NCBI RefSeq assembly: GCF_002906155.1
Contig: NZ_MUJK01000002.1
Coordinates: 310,001 to 374,000 of the forward strand
Direction: 5' to 3'
From: Pseudomonas laurylsulfativorans
GTDB taxonomy: Bacteria; Pseudomonadota; Gammaproteobacteria; Pseudomonadales; Pseudomonadaceae
Length of the DNA stretch: 64,000 nt
A model generated the notes under the pieces. That model was not told where the DNA came from and did no database searches. It worked only from the letters and a program-made list of their open reading frames with translations. This document shows positions 37,153 through 48,084 of this stretch, piece by piece (position 1 is the stretch's first letter; each line of letters starts with the position of its first letter). The position numbers and the translations under genes were made by a program.

Positions 37153-38183
37153 TGAAAGCGGCGCATCCCGAAGTTGTAGCAGCGAATCGCGTTAACCCCG
37201 GTGAGACCTTGCGCCAGGCCCGCGAAAGCAATGGCTGGTCGCTGGCCGAAGTGGCCCTCAAGCTCAACCTCACCACTACTTCCCTGAGCAATCTGGAAGC
37301 CGGCGCTTTCGACAAGCTGCCCGGGCATACTTTTGCCCGTGGTTATATTCGCGCCTATGCCAAATTGCTTGGAATGGATCAGGCCGTACTGGTCCAGCAA
37401 TTCGATCAATCCACCGGTACCGATTCCCAGGGCAGCAGTGTTCACAGCCTGGGTCGTATCGAAGAGCCGGTCCGGGTTTCCCACACCATTTTGCGTATCG
37501 TCAGCTTGTTGTTGCTGGTGGCAGTGATTGGCGGCGGTTTTGTCTGGTGGCAAGATCAGACCTCGATGCGCACCAAGGATCTGATCGGTCTGGCACCAGA
37601 GCATGTCGAAGTCGAAGGTGCCGACGGTACGACACAGATTCATCCGCTGGACGAGCCGGAGGACCAGGCCGTCGCGGAAGGTCAGACCGAAGGCGGAACC
37701 GCCCTTGCGCTGCCACAGGCCGACGCTCCAGCCGAAGCGCCGGTGGAAGCTCAGGCGACTGCACCAGCCGCCCCCGCAGCACCGACCACTCCAGCCGCGC
37801 CCGCTCACGTTACCGCACCTGTTGTCGCAACGCCGGTGGCTCCAGCAGCGCCGGCACCTGCCGTTCCGGCCCCGGTGGTGACTGCGCCAGTAGCCCCGAG
37901 CACTCCAGCTCCTGTTCCTGCGGCAGCCGCGCCAGTGGCTGGTCAAGGCCAGGTTCAGGTGCAGTTCACCGCCGATTGCTGGACACAAGTGACCGACGGT
38001 AGCGGCAAGGTGCTGTTCAGCGGTCTCAAGCGCAAGGGCGACAGCCTGGCAGTCAATGGCAAACCACCGTTCGCCGTGCGCCTGGGCTTTGCCCGTGGCG
38101 CCCAGGTCAGTTACAACGGCCAGTCGGTTGATGTTGCTCCGTTCACCAGTGGCGAGACTGCTCGCCTGAAGTTGGGTCAATAA
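37149..38183 (+). CDS. rodZ: cell-shape protein RodZ (HTH and DUF4115)
   Basis: A 344-residue bitopic protein. The cytoplasmic HTH domain at about residues 17-80 binds MreB, and a single TM helix spans about 115-134. A periplasmic linker at about 185-265 is almost only Pro, Ala, Val and Thr, followed by the beta-rich DUF4115 domain starting near QVQFTADCWTQV. The start overlaps the pilW stop; an alternative ATG follows at 37152. Confidence 0.93.
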   Translation: MMKAAHPEVVAANRVNPGETLRQARESNGWSLAEVALKLNLTTTSLSNLEAGAFDKLPGHTFARGYIRAYAKLLGMDQAVLVQQFDQSTGTDSQGSSVHSLGRIEEPVRVSHTILRIVSLLLLVAVIGGGFVWWQDQTSMRTKDLIGLAPEHVEVEGADGTTQIHPLDEPEDQAVAEGQTEGGTALALPQADAPAEAPVEAQATAPAAPAAPTTPAAPAHVTAPVVATPVAPAAPAPAVPAPVVTAPVAPSTPAPVPAAAAPVAGQGQVQVQFTADCWTQVTDGSGKVLFSGLKRKGDSLAVNGKPPFAVRLGFARGAQVSYNGQSVDVAPFTSGETARLKLGQ

Positions 38184-38186
38184 GTC

Positions 38187-39296
38187 ATGCACGGCGAATC
38201 TCCAATCAAACGTCGCGAATCCCGCAAGATCTGGGTCGGTAACGTGCCTGTTGGCGGCGATGCGCCTATCGCTGTGCAGAGCATGACCAACAGCGACACC
38301 AACGATGTCGCGGCCACCGTCGCGCAAATCAATCGTCTGGAAGCTGCCGGCGTCGATATCGTGCGGGTCTCCGTACCGGACATGGACGCCGCCGAAGCCT
38401 TCGGCAAGATCAAGCAACTGGTCAAGGTGCCGTTGGTTGCCGATATTCACTTCGACTACAAGATCGCTTTGCGCGTAGCCGAACTGGGTGTCGATTGCCT
38501 GCGGATCAACCCGGGCAACATCGGTCGCGAAGACCGCGTGCGTGCGGTGGTCGATGCCGCCCGTGACCGCGGGATTCCGATCCGTATCGGCGTGAACGCC
38601 GGTTCCCTGGAAAAAGACCTGCAAAAGAAATACGGCGAGCCGACTCCGGCGGCGCTGGTCGAGTCTGCCTTGCGTCACGTCGAGCACCTCGAACGCCTGA
38701 ACTTCCAGGATTTCAAGGTCAGCGTGAAAGCCTCCGATGTGTTCATGGCCGTCGAAGCGTACCGCCTGCTGGCCAAGGAAATCGTCCAGCCGCTGCACCT
38801 GGGCATCACCGAAGCCGGTGGTTTGCGTTCGGGCACGGTGAAATCCGCCGTGGGCCTCGGTATGCTGCTCGCCGAAGGGATTGGCGATACTATCCGCATC
38901 TCGTTGGCGGCCGACCCGGTCGAGGAAGTGAAAGTCGGCTACGACATTCTCAAGTCCCTGCACCTGCGCTCCCGTGGCATCAACTTCATCGCCTGCCCGA
39001 GCTGCTCGCGGCAGAACTTCGATGTGGTCAAGACCATGAACGAGCTGGAAGGGCGCCTCGAAGATCTGCTGGTGCCGCTGGATGTAGCGGTGATCGGCTG
39101 CGTGGTCAACGGCCCGGGCGAAGCCAAGGAAGCCCATATCGGCTTGACCGGCGGCACGCCGAACCTGATTTACATTGATGGCAAGCCGTCGCAGAAACTG
39201 ACGAATGACAATCTGGTGGATGAGCTTGAACGCTTGATCCGCCAGAAAGCGGCCGAAAAGGTCGAAGCTGACGCTGCCGTTATTGCGCGCGGCTGA
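38187..39296 (+). CDS. ispG: 4-hydroxy-3-methylbut-2-enyl diphosphate synthase
   Basis: A 369-residue enzyme of the MEP isoprenoid pathway. The TIM barrel N-terminal part is followed by the [4Fe-4S] ligands in [10 protein letters not shown] (about 270 and 273) and [10 protein letters not shown] (about 305), with the catalytic Glu in NGPGE. It lies 3 bases after rodZ. Confidence 0.96.
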   Translation: MHGESPIKRRESRKIWVGNVPVGGDAPIAVQSMTNSDTNDVAATVAQINRLEAAGVDIVRVSVPDMDAAEAFGKIKQLVKVPLVADIHFDYKIALRVAELGVDCLRINPGNIGREDRVRAVVDAARDRGIPIRIGVNAGSLEKDLQKKYGEPTPAALVESALRHVEHLERLNFQDFKVSVKASDVFMAVEAYRLLAKEIVQPLHLGITEAGGLRSGTVKSAVGLGMLLAEGIGDTIRISLAADPVEEVKVGYDILKSLHLRSRGINFIACPSCSRQNFDVVKTMNELEGRLEDLLVPLDVAVIGCVVNGPGEAKEAHIGLTGGTPNLIYIDGKPSQKLTNDNLVDELERLIRQKAAEKVEADAAVIARG

Positions 39297-39333
39297 TCCT
39301 GACTGAAGAGCCGAACGAATTTAAGGATTTAAA

Positions 39334-40623
39334 GTGAGCAAGTCTCTGCAAGCCATTCGTGGCATGAACGATATCCTGCCCGAACAGACTCCCCTGTGGC
39401 GTCATTTCGAAGGCACCGTTTCGCGCCTGCTGGATAACTACGGTTACAAGCAGATCCGCATGCCGATCGTCGAGTTCACCGAGCTGTTCAAGCGCTCCAT
39501 CGGTGAAGTAACCGACATCGTCGAAAAAGAGATGTACACCTTCGACGACCGCAACGGCGACTCCCTGACCCTGCGCCCTGAAGGCACGGCGGCTTGTGTG
39601 CGCGCAGTGCTGGAGCACGGCATCACCGGTGGTGGCCAGGTTCAGAAGCTCTGGTACATCGGCCCGATGTTCCGCCACGAGCGTCCGCAGAAAGGCCGTT
39701 ATCGCCAGTTCCACCAGATCGGTGTCGAAGTGTTCAACCTCGACGGTCCGGACATCGACGCCGAGCTGATCGTGCTGACCTGGCGCCTGTGGGGCGAACT
39801 GGGCATCCGCGATGCGGTGAAACTCGAGCTCAACAGCCTGGGTACCAGCGAATCCCGTGGTCGTTACCGCGAAGCGCTGGTCGAGTTTCTGTCCCTGCAT
39901 CTGGACAAACTGGACGAAGACAGCCAGCGCCGTCTGAAGACCAACCCGTTGCGCGTCCTGGACACCAAGAACGCCGAGACACAGGCGATTCTGGTCGATG
40001 CGCCGAAAATGGCCGACTACCTCGACGAAGAATCCCGTGTGCATTTCGAGGGCCTCAAGGCTCGCCTGGACGCCGCGGGCATTCCCTACGTGATCAACCC
40101 GAAGCTGGTTCGTGGGCTGGATTACTACAGCAAGACCGTTTTCGAATGGGTCACCGACAAACTCGGCGCCCAGGGCACCGTGTGTGCCGGTGGTCGTTAC
40201 GACGGCCTGGTCGAGCAGATGGGCGGCAAGCCGACCGCTGGCGTTGGTTTCGCCATGGGTATCGAACGCCTGGTGCTGTTGCTGGAAACCCTGGAACAGA
40301 TCCCGGAAGAGATCTCCCGTCAGGTCGATGTCTACCTCTGCGCCTTCGGTGAAGCTGCCGAACTGGCTGGCCTGACCCTGGCCGAGCGCGTTCGTGACCA
40401 GTTGCCCAACCTGCGCCTGCAAGTGAATGCCGGCGCCGGCAGTTTCAAAAGCCAGTTCAAGAAGGCCGACAAGAGCGGTGCGCTGTATGCGCTGATCCTC
40501 GGTGACGACGAAATGGCCCAGCAAGTGGTAGGTTTCAAACCCCTGCGTGGCCAGGGCGAACAACAAAGCATTGCCTGGGATGCGCTTGCTGCACACCTGG
40601 CCACCTGCGTCGTGCAGGGTTGA
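39334..40623 (+). CDS. hisS: histidine-tRNA ligase
   Basis: A 429-residue class II synthetase. Motif 2 lies in [17 protein letters not shown], the His-specific segments [13 protein letters not shown] and [14 protein letters not shown] follow, and motif 3 is GFAMGIERL. The start is GTG 39334 with AAGGA upstream. Confidence 0.97.
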   Translation: MSKSLQAIRGMNDILPEQTPLWRHFEGTVSRLLDNYGYKQIRMPIVEFTELFKRSIGEVTDIVEKEMYTFDDRNGDSLTLRPEGTAACVRAVLEHGITGGGQVQKLWYIGPMFRHERPQKGRYRQFHQIGVEVFNLDGPDIDAELIVLTWRLWGELGIRDAVKLELNSLGTSESRGRYREALVEFLSLHLDKLDEDSQRRLKTNPLRVLDTKNAETQAILVDAPKMADYLDEESRVHFEGLKARLDAAGIPYVINPKLVRGLDYYSKTVFEWVTDKLGAQGTVCAGGRYDGLVEQMGGKPTAGVGFAMGIERLVLLLETLEQIPEEISRQVDVYLCAFGEAAELAGLTLAERVRDQLPNLRLQVNAGAGSFKSQFKKADKSGALYALILGDDEMAQQVVGFKPLRGQGEQQSIAWDALAAHLATCVVQG

Positions 40624-40664
40624 AGCTGTCTAAACAGCCGAATTAGCGATTAAGGAGTATTGGG

Positions 40665-41306
40665 GTGTCGAGTACCGAAGACGAACATTTGATGGAATTG
40701 AAGGAATGGTGGTCACGCAACGGTAAGCCCCTGGTCACTGGCGGCCTGTTGGCGCTGGTCATCGTGTTCGGCTGGCAGGCGTTCCACAAGTATCAGAGCA
40801 ATCAGTCGCAAGGCGCCTCGATTCTCTATCAGCAATTGCTCGAAACCACGCTGACGCCTGACGGCAAGCCTGATGCGGCCCGTGTTTCGGACCTGGCCGG
40901 CAAGCTCAACAGCGAATTCGGCGGCAGCGCCTACGCGCAGTACGGCAGCCTGTTCGTGGCCAAGGTTGCGGTCGACAGCGGCAAGCTGGACGACGCGGCC
41001 AGCGAGCTCAAAGCCATTGTCGACAAACCGGCCAACCCGGCACTGGGCGAAATCGCCCGTCAGCGTCTGGCTCAGGTATTGGGCGCGCAGAACAAGGCCG
41101 ACGAAGCGCTGAAGCTGCTCGAAGGCGATGCCGACAAGGCATTCCTGGCCACTCGCGAAGAGCTCAAGGGCGACCTGCTGGTGCAGCTGGGCCGTACCGA
41201 AGAAGCGAGCGCGGCGTATCAAAAAGCCAAGGCGGCACTGTCGGATGAAGCGGCGGTCGGTGGCCTGCAAATCAAGCTGGACGACCTGGCCAAAGGGGAT
41301 GCGTGA
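40665..41306 (+). CDS. YfgM-like TPR membrane protein
   Basis: A 213-residue protein with one N-terminal TM segment (about residues 24-42, LVTGGLLALVIVFGW) and a periplasmic TPR-like domain. The family, YfgM/ancillary SecYEG translocon subunit, works near SecYEG and periplasmic chaperones and is always next to bamB. GTG 40665 is preceded by AAGGAG. Confidence 0.92.
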   Translation: MSSTEDEHLMELKEWWSRNGKPLVTGGLLALVIVFGWQAFHKYQSNQSQGASILYQQLLETTLTPDGKPDAARVSDLAGKLNSEFGGSAYAQYGSLFVAKVAVDSGKLDDAASELKAIVDKPANPALGEIARQRLAQVLGAQNKADEALKLLEGDADKAFLATREELKGDLLVQLGRTEEASAAYQKAKAALSDEAAVGGLQIKLDDLAKGDA

Positions 41307-41307
41307 C

Positions 41308-42450
41308 GTGATCCGTTGGAAACATGCAGCATTGCTGGCTCTGGCCTTGTTGGCCGCGGGTTGCAGCAGCAACAGCAAAAAAGAATTGCCTCCGGCCGAG
41401 TTGACCGACTTCAAGGAAGAAGTGGTTCTGCACAAGCAATGGAGTCGTTCGATCGGTGACGGTCAGGGCGAAACCTACAACATGCTGGTTCCGGCCATCG
41501 ATGGCGATACCATCTATGCCGCCGACGTCACTGGCGTGTTGATGGCGATGGATCGCAACACCGGCGACGTCAAATGGAAGAAAGATCTCGAGTTGCCTGT
41601 CTCCGGCGCCGTTGGCGTAGGTTACGGTCTGGTCACCATCGGTACGATCAAGGGTGAAATCGTTGCCCTGGACGCCATCAACGGTGAAGAGAAGTGGCGC
41701 GCTCGCGTGTCCAGCGAAGTGCTGGCTCCGCCAGCCAACAACGGTGACGTTGTGGTGGTTCAGACCCAGGACGATCGTCTGATCGGCCTGGATGCCTCCA
41801 CCGGTAACCGCCGCTGGATCTACGACAGCACGCCTGCGGTACTGACCCTGCGTGGCACCAGTGCGCCGATCGTGACCAACCGCCTCGCGGTGGCTGGCCT
41901 GTCGACCGGTAAAGTGGTTGCCCTGGACATCTCCAACGGCGTACCGGTGTGGGAACAGCGCGTAGCGATCCCGCAAGGTCGTTCGGAACTGGAGCGTGTG
42001 GTCGATATCGACGGTGGTCTGCTGCTGTCGGGTGAGACACTGTATGTCGCCAGCTATCAGGGGCGCGTTGCCGCTCTGGACCTGCAAAGCGGCCGTCAGC
42101 TCTGGCAGCGTGATGCTTCCAGCTACGCCGGTGTCGCCCAGGGTTTTGGCACCGTTTATGTGAGCCTGTCTTCGGGCACCGTTGAAGGCGTCGACGAGCG
42201 TTCCACCACAGCCTTGTGGAGCAACGATTCGCTGGCCCGTCGTCAACTGTCGGCCCCGGAAGTGTTCTCCAGCTACGTTGCAGTCGGTGACCTGGAAGGT
42301 TACCTGCACCTGCTGAGTCAGGTGGACGGTCGTTTCGTCGGCCGCGAGCGCATCGACAGCGACGGCCTGCGTGCCCGTCCGCTGGTGGTGGGTGACACGA
42401 TTTATGTGTATGGCAACAGCGGCAAACTGGAAGCCCTGACCATCAAGTAA
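41308..42450 (+). CDS. bamB: outer-membrane protein assembly factor BamB
   Basis: A 380-residue lipoprotein with lipobox LAAGC (Cys19). Repeated PQQ-type blades (GDVKWKKDLE, GEEKWRARVS, GNRRWIYDS, GVPVWEQRV) form an eight-bladed propeller. GTG 41308 is chosen because the AAGGGG ribosome site fits it and not ATG 41299. It starts one base after the yfgM-like stop. It supports BamA in inserting barrels. Confidence 0.95.
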   Translation: MIRWKHAALLALALLAAGCSSNSKKELPPAELTDFKEEVVLHKQWSRSIGDGQGETYNMLVPAIDGDTIYAADVTGVLMAMDRNTGDVKWKKDLELPVSGAVGVGYGLVTIGTIKGEIVALDAINGEEKWRARVSSEVLAPPANNGDVVVVQTQDDRLIGLDASTGNRRWIYDSTPAVLTLRGTSAPIVTNRLAVAGLSTGKVVALDISNGVPVWEQRVAIPQGRSELERVVDIDGGLLLSGETLYVASYQGRVAALDLQSGRQLWQRDASSYAGVAQGFGTVYVSLSSGTVEGVDERSTTALWSNDSLARRQLSAPEVFSSYVAVGDLEGYLHLLSQVDGRFVGRERIDSDGLRARPLVVGDTIYVYGNSGKLEALTIK

Positions 42451-42500
42451 CAACTATGCTTGGGGTTAACACCCCCAGGCAGCTTCACCGTTTGCAGAAC

Positions 42501-42600
42501 TGTAGGAGCGAGCCTGCTCGCGATGGACGTCAACGATTACATTGGCGGCCTGGATAAACGCGGTGCCTAGGCGTTTTTCGCGAGCAGGCTCGCTCCCACA
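42501..42600. repeat. REP inverted pair (REPIN)
   Basis: A 100-base inverted REP pair between bamB and der, both arms of the GAGCCTGCTCGCGA type. Confidence 0.9.
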
Positions 42601-42630
42601 AAAACGCGAACAGTGTTGCCCCGAGCACCA

Positions 42631-42660
42631 GCCGCTGCCTCGCAGCGGCTTTTGTATTTT
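42631..42660 (+). terminator. terminator between bamB and der
   Basis: Hairpin GCCGCTGC-CTC-GCAGCGGC followed by TTTTGTATTTT. It suggests that der has its own promoter or depends on read-through. Confidence 0.85.
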
Positions 42661-42685
42661 CTGAAATAACGAAGTGGAGAGCCGC

Positions 42686-44155
42686 ATGGTTCCCGTAATC
42701 GCCTTGGTGGGCCGACCAAACGTCGGCAAGTCCACCTTGTTCAACCGCCTGACCAGGACTCGTGACGCCATCGTCGGCGACTTGTCCGGTCTGACCCGTG
42801 ATCGCCAGTACGGTGAGGCCAAGTGGCAAGGGCGTTCCTACATTCTGATCGACACCGGCGGTATCTCCGGTGACGAACATGGTATGGACGAAAAGATGGC
42901 CGAGCAGTCGCTGCTGGCCATCGAAGAAGCGGATGTCGTTCTGTTCCTGGTAGATGCCAAGGCCGGCTTCACCGCCGCCGACCAGATGATCGCCGAGCAT
43001 TTGCGCAAACGTAACAAGCGTTCTCACGTGGTAGCCAACAAGGTCGACAACATCGACCCGGAAATGGCCCGCGCCGAATTCGCCCCGCTGGGCATGGGCC
43101 ACGCGATCCCGATCGCCGGTGCCCACGGCCGTGGTATCACCCAGTTGCTGGAAGCGGCGCTGAGTGAATTCCCGAAAGACGAAGACGAGCTGGAAGAAGG
43201 CGAGGAAGAAATCGTCGCTGAAGGCGAGGAAGCCAAGCGCATTCCTGGTCCGAGCGAAAAAGACGGGATCAAGATCGCCATCATCGGCCGTCCGAACGTC
43301 GGCAAGTCGACCTTGGTCAACCGTATGCTCGGTGAAGACCGGGTAATCGTCTATGACCAACCTGGCACCACCCGCGACAGTATCTACATCCCGTTCGAGC
43401 GTAACGACGAGAAGTACACGCTGATCGACACCGCCGGTGTGCGCAAGCGCGGCAAGATCCACGAAGAAGTCGAAAAGTTCTCCGTGGTCAAAACCCTGCA
43501 AGCGATCAAAGACGCCAACGTGGTGATCTTCGTGATGGACGCCCGCGAAGGCGTGGTTGACCACGACCTCAACCTGCTGGGTTTCGCCATTGAGTCGGGT
43601 CGTGCGCTGGTGATCGCGATCAACAAGTGGGACGGCATGACGCCGAGTGAGCGTGACTTCGTGAAGGTCGAGCTGCAACGTCGACTGTTCTTCGTCGACT
43701 ACGCCGACATCCACTTCATCTCGGCCCTGCACGGCACTGGCGTGGGTAACCTCTACGCGTCGGTACAGAACTCGTTCAAGTCTGCGGTCACCCGTTGGCC
43801 GACCAGCCGCCTGACCCAGATCCTCGAAGATGCGGTCAGCGAGCACCAGCCGCCAATGGTTAACAGCCGCCGGATCAAGCTGCGTTATGCCCACCTCGGT
43901 GGCGCAAACCCGCCGATCATCGTGATCCACGGCAACCAGATCGAGAAAGTGCCGAAGTCGTACGTGCGCTATCTGGAAAACACTTACCGCCGTGTTCTGA
44001 AGCTGGTCGGTACGCCGATCCGCATCGAGTTCAAGGGTGGCGAGAACCCGTACGAAGGCAACAAGAACACGCTTACCGACCGCCAGGTCAACAAGAAGCG
44101 TCGCTTGATGTCGCACCACAAAAAGGCCGACAAGAAGCGCCGCGACAAGCGCTGA
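42686..44155 (+). CDS. der: ribosome-associated GTPase Der (EngA)
   Basis: A 489-residue protein with two tandem GTPase domains, each with GRPNVGKST (about residues 9-17 and 200-208), an acidic linker between them ([10 protein letters not shown]), and a C-terminal KH-like domain from about 380. It is needed for 50S subunit maturation. ATG 42686 gives MVPVIALVG; an ATG four codons earlier, at 42674, is too close to the ribosome site. Confidence 0.97.
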   Translation: MVPVIALVGRPNVGKSTLFNRLTRTRDAIVGDLSGLTRDRQYGEAKWQGRSYILIDTGGISGDEHGMDEKMAEQSLLAIEEADVVLFLVDAKAGFTAADQMIAEHLRKRNKRSHVVANKVDNIDPEMARAEFAPLGMGHAIPIAGAHGRGITQLLEAALSEFPKDEDELEEGEEEIVAEGEEAKRIPGPSEKDGIKIAIIGRPNVGKSTLVNRMLGEDRVIVYDQPGTTRDSIYIPFERNDEKYTLIDTAGVRKRGKIHEEVEKFSVVKTLQAIKDANVVIFVMDAREGVVDHDLNLLGFAIESGRALVIAINKWDGMTPSERDFVKVELQRRLFFVDYADIHFISALHGTGVGNLYASVQNSFKSAVTRWPTSRLTQILEDAVSEHQPPMVNSRRIKLRYAHLGGANPPIIVIHGNQIEKVPKSYVRYLENTYRRVLKLVGTPIRIEFKGGENPYEGNKNTLTDRQVNKKRRLMSHHKKADKKRRDKR

Positions 44156-44179
44156 TTCAGGTTTTTCCTGTGGGAAGAA

Positions 44180-44204
44180 GAGGGCGCCGATGGCGCCCTT
44201 TTTC
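44180..44204 (+). terminator. terminator after der
   Basis: Hairpin AGGGCGCC-GAT-GGCGCCCT followed by T5, 25 bases beyond the der stop. Confidence 0.93.
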
Positions 44205-44277
44205 ATGCCTGCCGTTTGGGCTATCCTCGGACTCCCCCGCGCCGCCGTAGAGCCGGGTGTAGAGCAGGGAACCACCG

Positions 44278-45426
44278 ATGATCACCAGTAAGCTGCCGAA
44301 TGTCGGCATCACTATCTTCACGCAGATGTCTCAGCTCGCGGCACAGACCGGCGCGCTCAATCTGTCCCAGGGCTTTCCCGATTTCGCGGCCCCGCAGGCC
44401 CTGTGCGATGCGGTCGGCCGGCATATCGCTAGCGGCCATAACCAGTACTCGCCAATGACCGGGCTGCCGGTGTTGCGTCAGCAAATCGTAGCGAAGATCG
44501 CCCGCAGTTATGGCGCGCAAGTGGATGTGGATACTGAGGTCACGGTTACCCCCGGCGCGACCGAGGCGATTTTCTGTGCCATTCAGGCGGTTATCCACAG
44601 CGGTGACGAAGTCATTGTGTTTGACCCGGCATACGACAGCTACGAGCCCTCGGTAGAGCTGGCCGGCGGTCGTTGCGTGCATGTGCAATTGGGCCTGAAC
44701 GATTTCAGTATCGACTTCGAGAAGCTTGCCCAGGCACTGAGCCCGCGCACGCGGATGATCATTCTCAACACCCCGCACAACCCTAGTGGTGCGTTGATCA
44801 GCCGTGCCGAACTCGACCAGTTGGCAGCGTTGATCCGTGATCGCGATATCTATGTGATCAGCGACGAAGTCTACGAGCACCTGGTGTATGACGGCGTGCC
44901 CCACGTCAGCGTGTTGGCCCATGAAGAGCTGTATCAGCGTGCATTCGTGGTCAGCTCCTTCGGCAAGACCTACCACGTAACAGGCTGGAAAACCGGCTAT
45001 GTGGTCGCACCACCGGCCCTGACGGCGGAATTGCGCAAAGTGCACCAGTACGTGAATTTCTGTGGCGTGACGCCGCTGCAACATGCCTTGGCCGATTACA
45101 TGGCCGAGCATCCTGAACACGTTGAAGAGCTGCCGGGTTTCTATCAAGCCAAGCGCGATCTGTTCTGCGATCTGCTGGCGCCATCGCGTTTCAGTTTTAC
45201 CCGGGTGACCGGCACCTATTTCCAGCTGGTCGATTACTCGCAGATCCGTCCGGACCTCAATGACGTCGAGATGGCCCTGTGGATGACGCGCGAGCATGGC
45301 GTGGCCAGTATTCCGATTTCCGTGTTCTACCAGACGCCGCCAGAAGGCCAGCGCCTGGTGCGGCTGTGCTTTGCCAAGCGCGAGGAGACCCTGCGTGAAG
45401 CAGCGGAAAAACTATGCGTGATCTGA
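44278..45426 (+). CDS. PLP-dependent methionine/glutamine-type aminotransferase (YbdL/KAT-like)
   Basis: A 382-residue class I aminotransferase. The PLP Lys is residue 230 in SSFGKTYHVTGWK; NTPHNPSG and SDEVYEHL complete the site. The branch with MTSKLPNVGITIF-like N termini comprises YbdL and kynurenine/glutamine transaminase K, which transaminate alpha-keto acids such as ketomethylthiobutyrate. It overlaps the omega-amidase gene by 13 bases, strongly supporting that role. Confidence 0.9.
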   Translation: MITSKLPNVGITIFTQMSQLAAQTGALNLSQGFPDFAAPQALCDAVGRHIASGHNQYSPMTGLPVLRQQIVAKIARSYGAQVDVDTEVTVTPGATEAIFCAIQAVIHSGDEVIVFDPAYDSYEPSVELAGGRCVHVQLGLNDFSIDFEKLAQALSPRTRMIILNTPHNPSGALISRAELDQLAALIRDRDIYVISDEVYEHLVYDGVPHVSVLAHEELYQRAFVVSSFGKTYHVTGWKTGYVVAPPALTAELRKVHQYVNFCGVTPLQHALADYMAEHPEHVEELPGFYQAKRDLFCDLLAPSRFSFTRVTGTYFQLVDYSQIRPDLNDVEMALWMTREHGVASIPISVFYQTPPEGQRLVRLCFAKREETLREAAEKLCVI

Positions 45427-46205
45427 GTGCCTTGCCGAACCTGAACGTGGCGCTTATCCAGACATCCCTGGCCTGGCACGATCGCCAGGCCAACCTTGAG
45501 CATTTCGAGCCATTGCTGGAGCAGGCTCGCGGCGCCGACTTGATCATCCTCCCGGAGATGTTCACCACCGGTTTTTCCATGGAGTCCGAGACCCTCGCGG
45601 AAGCGGAAAACGGCCCGACCAGCAAATGGCTTCGGGCTCAGGCGGCGAAGCTTGATGCGGTGATAACCGGCAGCGTGATTGTTCAGGCCGCCGACGGCAG
45701 TCATCGCAATCGTCTGTTGTGGGCACGCCCGGACGGTGAGGTGCTGCATTACGACAAGCGCCACCTGTTCCGCATGGCTGGTGAGCACAACCACTACACC
45801 CCCGGCGAGCGCCAGGTGCAGTTCGAGCTCAAGGGCTGGCGAGTCAGGCCACTGATTTGCTACGACCTGCGTTTCCCGGTGTGGAGTCGTGATGCTCAGG
45901 ACACCGACCTGCTGCTGTACACCGCGAACTGGCCGGGTGCGCGGCGCCAGCACTGGAATCGTTTGTTGCCGGCACGGGCGATCGAGAACCTGTGCTATGT
46001 GGCGGCGGTGAATCGCATTGGCACCGATGGCAAAGGTTTTGCCTATACCGGTGACAGTCAGGTGCTGGATTTCCAGGGTGAGACATTGCTCAGTGCGGGG
46101 GAGGCTGATGGCGTGTTCAAGGTGGTGCTGGATGCATCGGAACTGGCGGCATACCGCACGCGGTTTCCGGCGAATCTGGATGCCGATACCTTCGAGTTCA
46201 CTTGA
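45414..46205 (+). CDS. omega-amidase-like nitrilase-superfamily hydrolase (YafV-like)
   Basis: A 263-residue carbon-nitrogen hydrolase with the triad Glu48 (LPEMF), Lys115 (YDKRHLF) and Cys149 (LICYDLRFP). Family members hydrolyse alpha-ketoglutaramate, the by-product of glutamine-dependent transamination. Start ATG 45414 overlaps the aminotransferase end, giving translational coupling. Confidence 0.92.
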   Translation: MRDLSALPNLNVALIQTSLAWHDRQANLEHFEPLLEQARGADLIILPEMFTTGFSMESETLAEAENGPTSKWLRAQAAKLDAVITGSVIVQAADGSHRNRLLWARPDGEVLHYDKRHLFRMAGEHNHYTPGERQVQFELKGWRVRPLICYDLRFPVWSRDAQDTDLLLYTANWPGARRQHWNRLLPARAIENLCYVAAVNRIGTDGKGFAYTGDSQVLDFQGETLLSAGEADGVFKVVLDASELAAYRTRFPANLDADTFEFT

Positions 46206-46232
46206 TCCCCCCTTTTCTGTCTGACAGGGCCT

Positions 46233-46317
46233 CATCGCGAGCAAGCTCGCTCCCACATTTGAATGCATTCCCATGGGTTTTCGCGTCCCCCTGTGGGAGC
46301 GAGCTTGCTCGCGATAG
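46233..46317. repeat. REP pair in reversed order
   Basis: Arm 46233-46257 (CATCGCGAGCAAGCTCGC) precedes arm 46292-46317 (GAGCGAGCTTGCTCGCGA), the reversed order. It sits between the convergent omega-amidase and leuA genes. Confidence 0.88.
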
Positions 46318-46352
46318 GGCCGTAACAGGCAATGTAAAAAGCACCGGCAAAC

Positions 46353-46387
46353 AAAAAGGCCCCGAGGTTCGCACCCCGGGGCCTTTT
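46353..46387 (-). terminator. bidirectional terminator after leuA
   Basis: Stem GGCCCCG/CGGGGCC with A5 on one side and T4 on the other, 18 bases past the leuA stop. It can serve the convergent genes in both directions. Confidence 0.88.
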
Positions 46388-46404
46388 GCTGTTCGGCTAA
46401 CAGC

Positions 46405-48084
46405 TTACGCCGCTTTCGCTTCCGGCTGGCTCAGCGAGCGGTTCAGCGCGCTGAACAGGGCCTTGAAGCTGGCGGTGGTGATGTTTTCGTCGATGCCGAC
46501 GCCATGCACCGCACGCTCACCATTCACACGCAGTTCAATGTAGGCCGCTGCCTTGGCATTGGTGCCCGCGCCGATGGCGTGCTCGTTGTAATCCATGATT
46601 TCCACCGGTACCGGCAGGCCGGCCACCAGCGCTTCGAGGGCACCGTTGCCCTTGCCGCGCCAGTGCAGGTTGGTTTCGCCCTGGCCTTTGCTGGCCACTT
46701 CCACTTCGACGGCACTGTGACCGTTTTCTTCCTGCAGGCGATGGCTGACCAGCGCGTACGGGGTGTTGGCCTGCAAGTACTCGCTGTGCAACAGCGCGTG
46801 GATTTGCTGGGCGGTCATTTCCAGGCCCAGGCGATCGGTTTCACGCTGCACGACCTGGCTGAACTCGATCTGCATGCGACGTGGCAGGCTGATGCCGTAT
46901 TCCTGCTCCAGGAGGTAGGCGATACCGCCCTTGCCCGACTGGCTGTTGACGCGGATGACTGCCTCGTAGCTGCGGCCGATGTCGGCCGGGTCGATCGGCA
47001 GGTACGGGACTTCCCACAATGCATCGGATTTCTGCTGGGCGAAGCCCTTGCGGATTGCATCCTGGTGCGAGCCGGAGAACGCGGTATGTACCAGGTCGCC
47101 GACGTACGGGTGACGCGGGTGCACCTGGATCTGGTTGCATTCTTCGACGACTTTGCGCACGCCGTCGATGTCGGAGAAGTCCAGTTGAGGGTCGAGACCC
47201 TGGGTGTACATGTTCAGGGCCACGGTCACCAGGTCGACGTTACCGGTACGCTCGCCGTTGCCGAACAGGCAGCCTTCGACACGGTCGGCACCGGCCATCA
47301 GGCCCAGCTCAGTGGCCGCAACGCCAGTACCACGGTCGTTGTGGGTGTGCAGGCTGATGATCACGCTGTCACGACGGTTGATGTGACGGCCGAACCATTC
47401 GATCTGGTCGGCATAGATGTTCGGGGTCGCGCATTCGACGGTGGCCGGCAGATTGAGGATCATCTTGTGCTCGGGCGTCGGGTTCCAGACTTCGATCACC
47501 GCATCGCAGACTTCCTTGGCGAACTCCATTTCGGTCGCGCTGAAGGTTTCTGGCGAGTACTCGAAGGTCCACTCGGTGTCCGGCTGCATGGCCGCGTACT
47601 TGACGAACAGCTTGGCCGCGCTGACGGCGATGGCCTTGACCCCGTCCTTGTCCTGGTTGAAGACAATGCGGCGGAAGGAAGGGGAGGTCGCGTTGTACAG
47701 GTGAACGATGGCTTTCTTCGCGCCGCGCAGAGATTCGAAGGTGCGCTCGATCAGGTCTTCACGACCCTGGGTCAGCACCTGGATGGTGGTGTCGTCCGGG
47801 ATGTGGTTGCCTTCGATCAGGGTGCGAACGAAGTCGAAGTCGGTTTGCGAGGCGGCCGGGAACGATGCTTCGATTTCCTTTACGCCGACCTGCACCAGGG
47901 TTTTCCAGAAGCGCAGCTTCTTGACGGCGTCCATCGGTTCGATCAGCGACTGATTGCCGTCGCGCAAGTCGGAGCTGCACCAGATTGGTGCGGTGGTGAT
48001 GGTTTTCGATGGCCAGGTGCGGTCCGGAATGTCGATGGTCGGGAACGCGCGGTATTTCGAAGACGGGTCTTTGAGCATGCTCAT
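46405..48084 (-). CDS. leuA: 2-isopropylmalate synthase
   Basis: A 559-residue enzyme of the longer LeuA type, condensing acetyl-CoA and 2-ketoisovalerate, the first committed step of leucine synthesis. The N-terminal TIM barrel shows [15 protein letters not shown] with the catalytic Arg/Asp, [14 protein letters not shown] with the metal-binding His residues, and [14 protein letters not shown]; the C-terminal domain gives leucine feedback control. It is monocistronic with a long leader. Confidence 0.96.
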   Translation of the reverse strand: MSMLKDPSSKYRAFPTIDIPDRTWPSKTITTAPIWCSSDLRDGNQSLIEPMDAVKKLRFWKTLVQVGVKEIEASFPAASQTDFDFVRTLIEGNHIPDDTTIQVLTQGREDLIERTFESLRGAKKAIVHLYNATSPSFRRIVFNQDKDGVKAIAVSAAKLFVKYAAMQPDTEWTFEYSPETFSATEMEFAKEVCDAVIEVWNPTPEHKMILNLPATVECATPNIYADQIEWFGRHINRRDSVIISLHTHNDRGTGVAATELGLMAGADRVEGCLFGNGERTGNVDLVTVALNMYTQGLDPQLDFSDIDGVRKVVEECNQIQVHPRHPYVGDLVHTAFSGSHQDAIRKGFAQQKSDALWEVPYLPIDPADIGRSYEAVIRVNSQSGKGGIAYLLEQEYGISLPRRMQIEFSQVVQRETDRLGLEMTAQQIHALLHSEYLQANTPYALVSHRLQEENGHSAVEVEVASKGQGETNLHWRGKGNGALEALVAGLPVPVEIMDYNEHAIGAGTNAKAAAYIELRVNGERAVHGVGIDENITTASFKALFSALNRSLSQPEAKAA

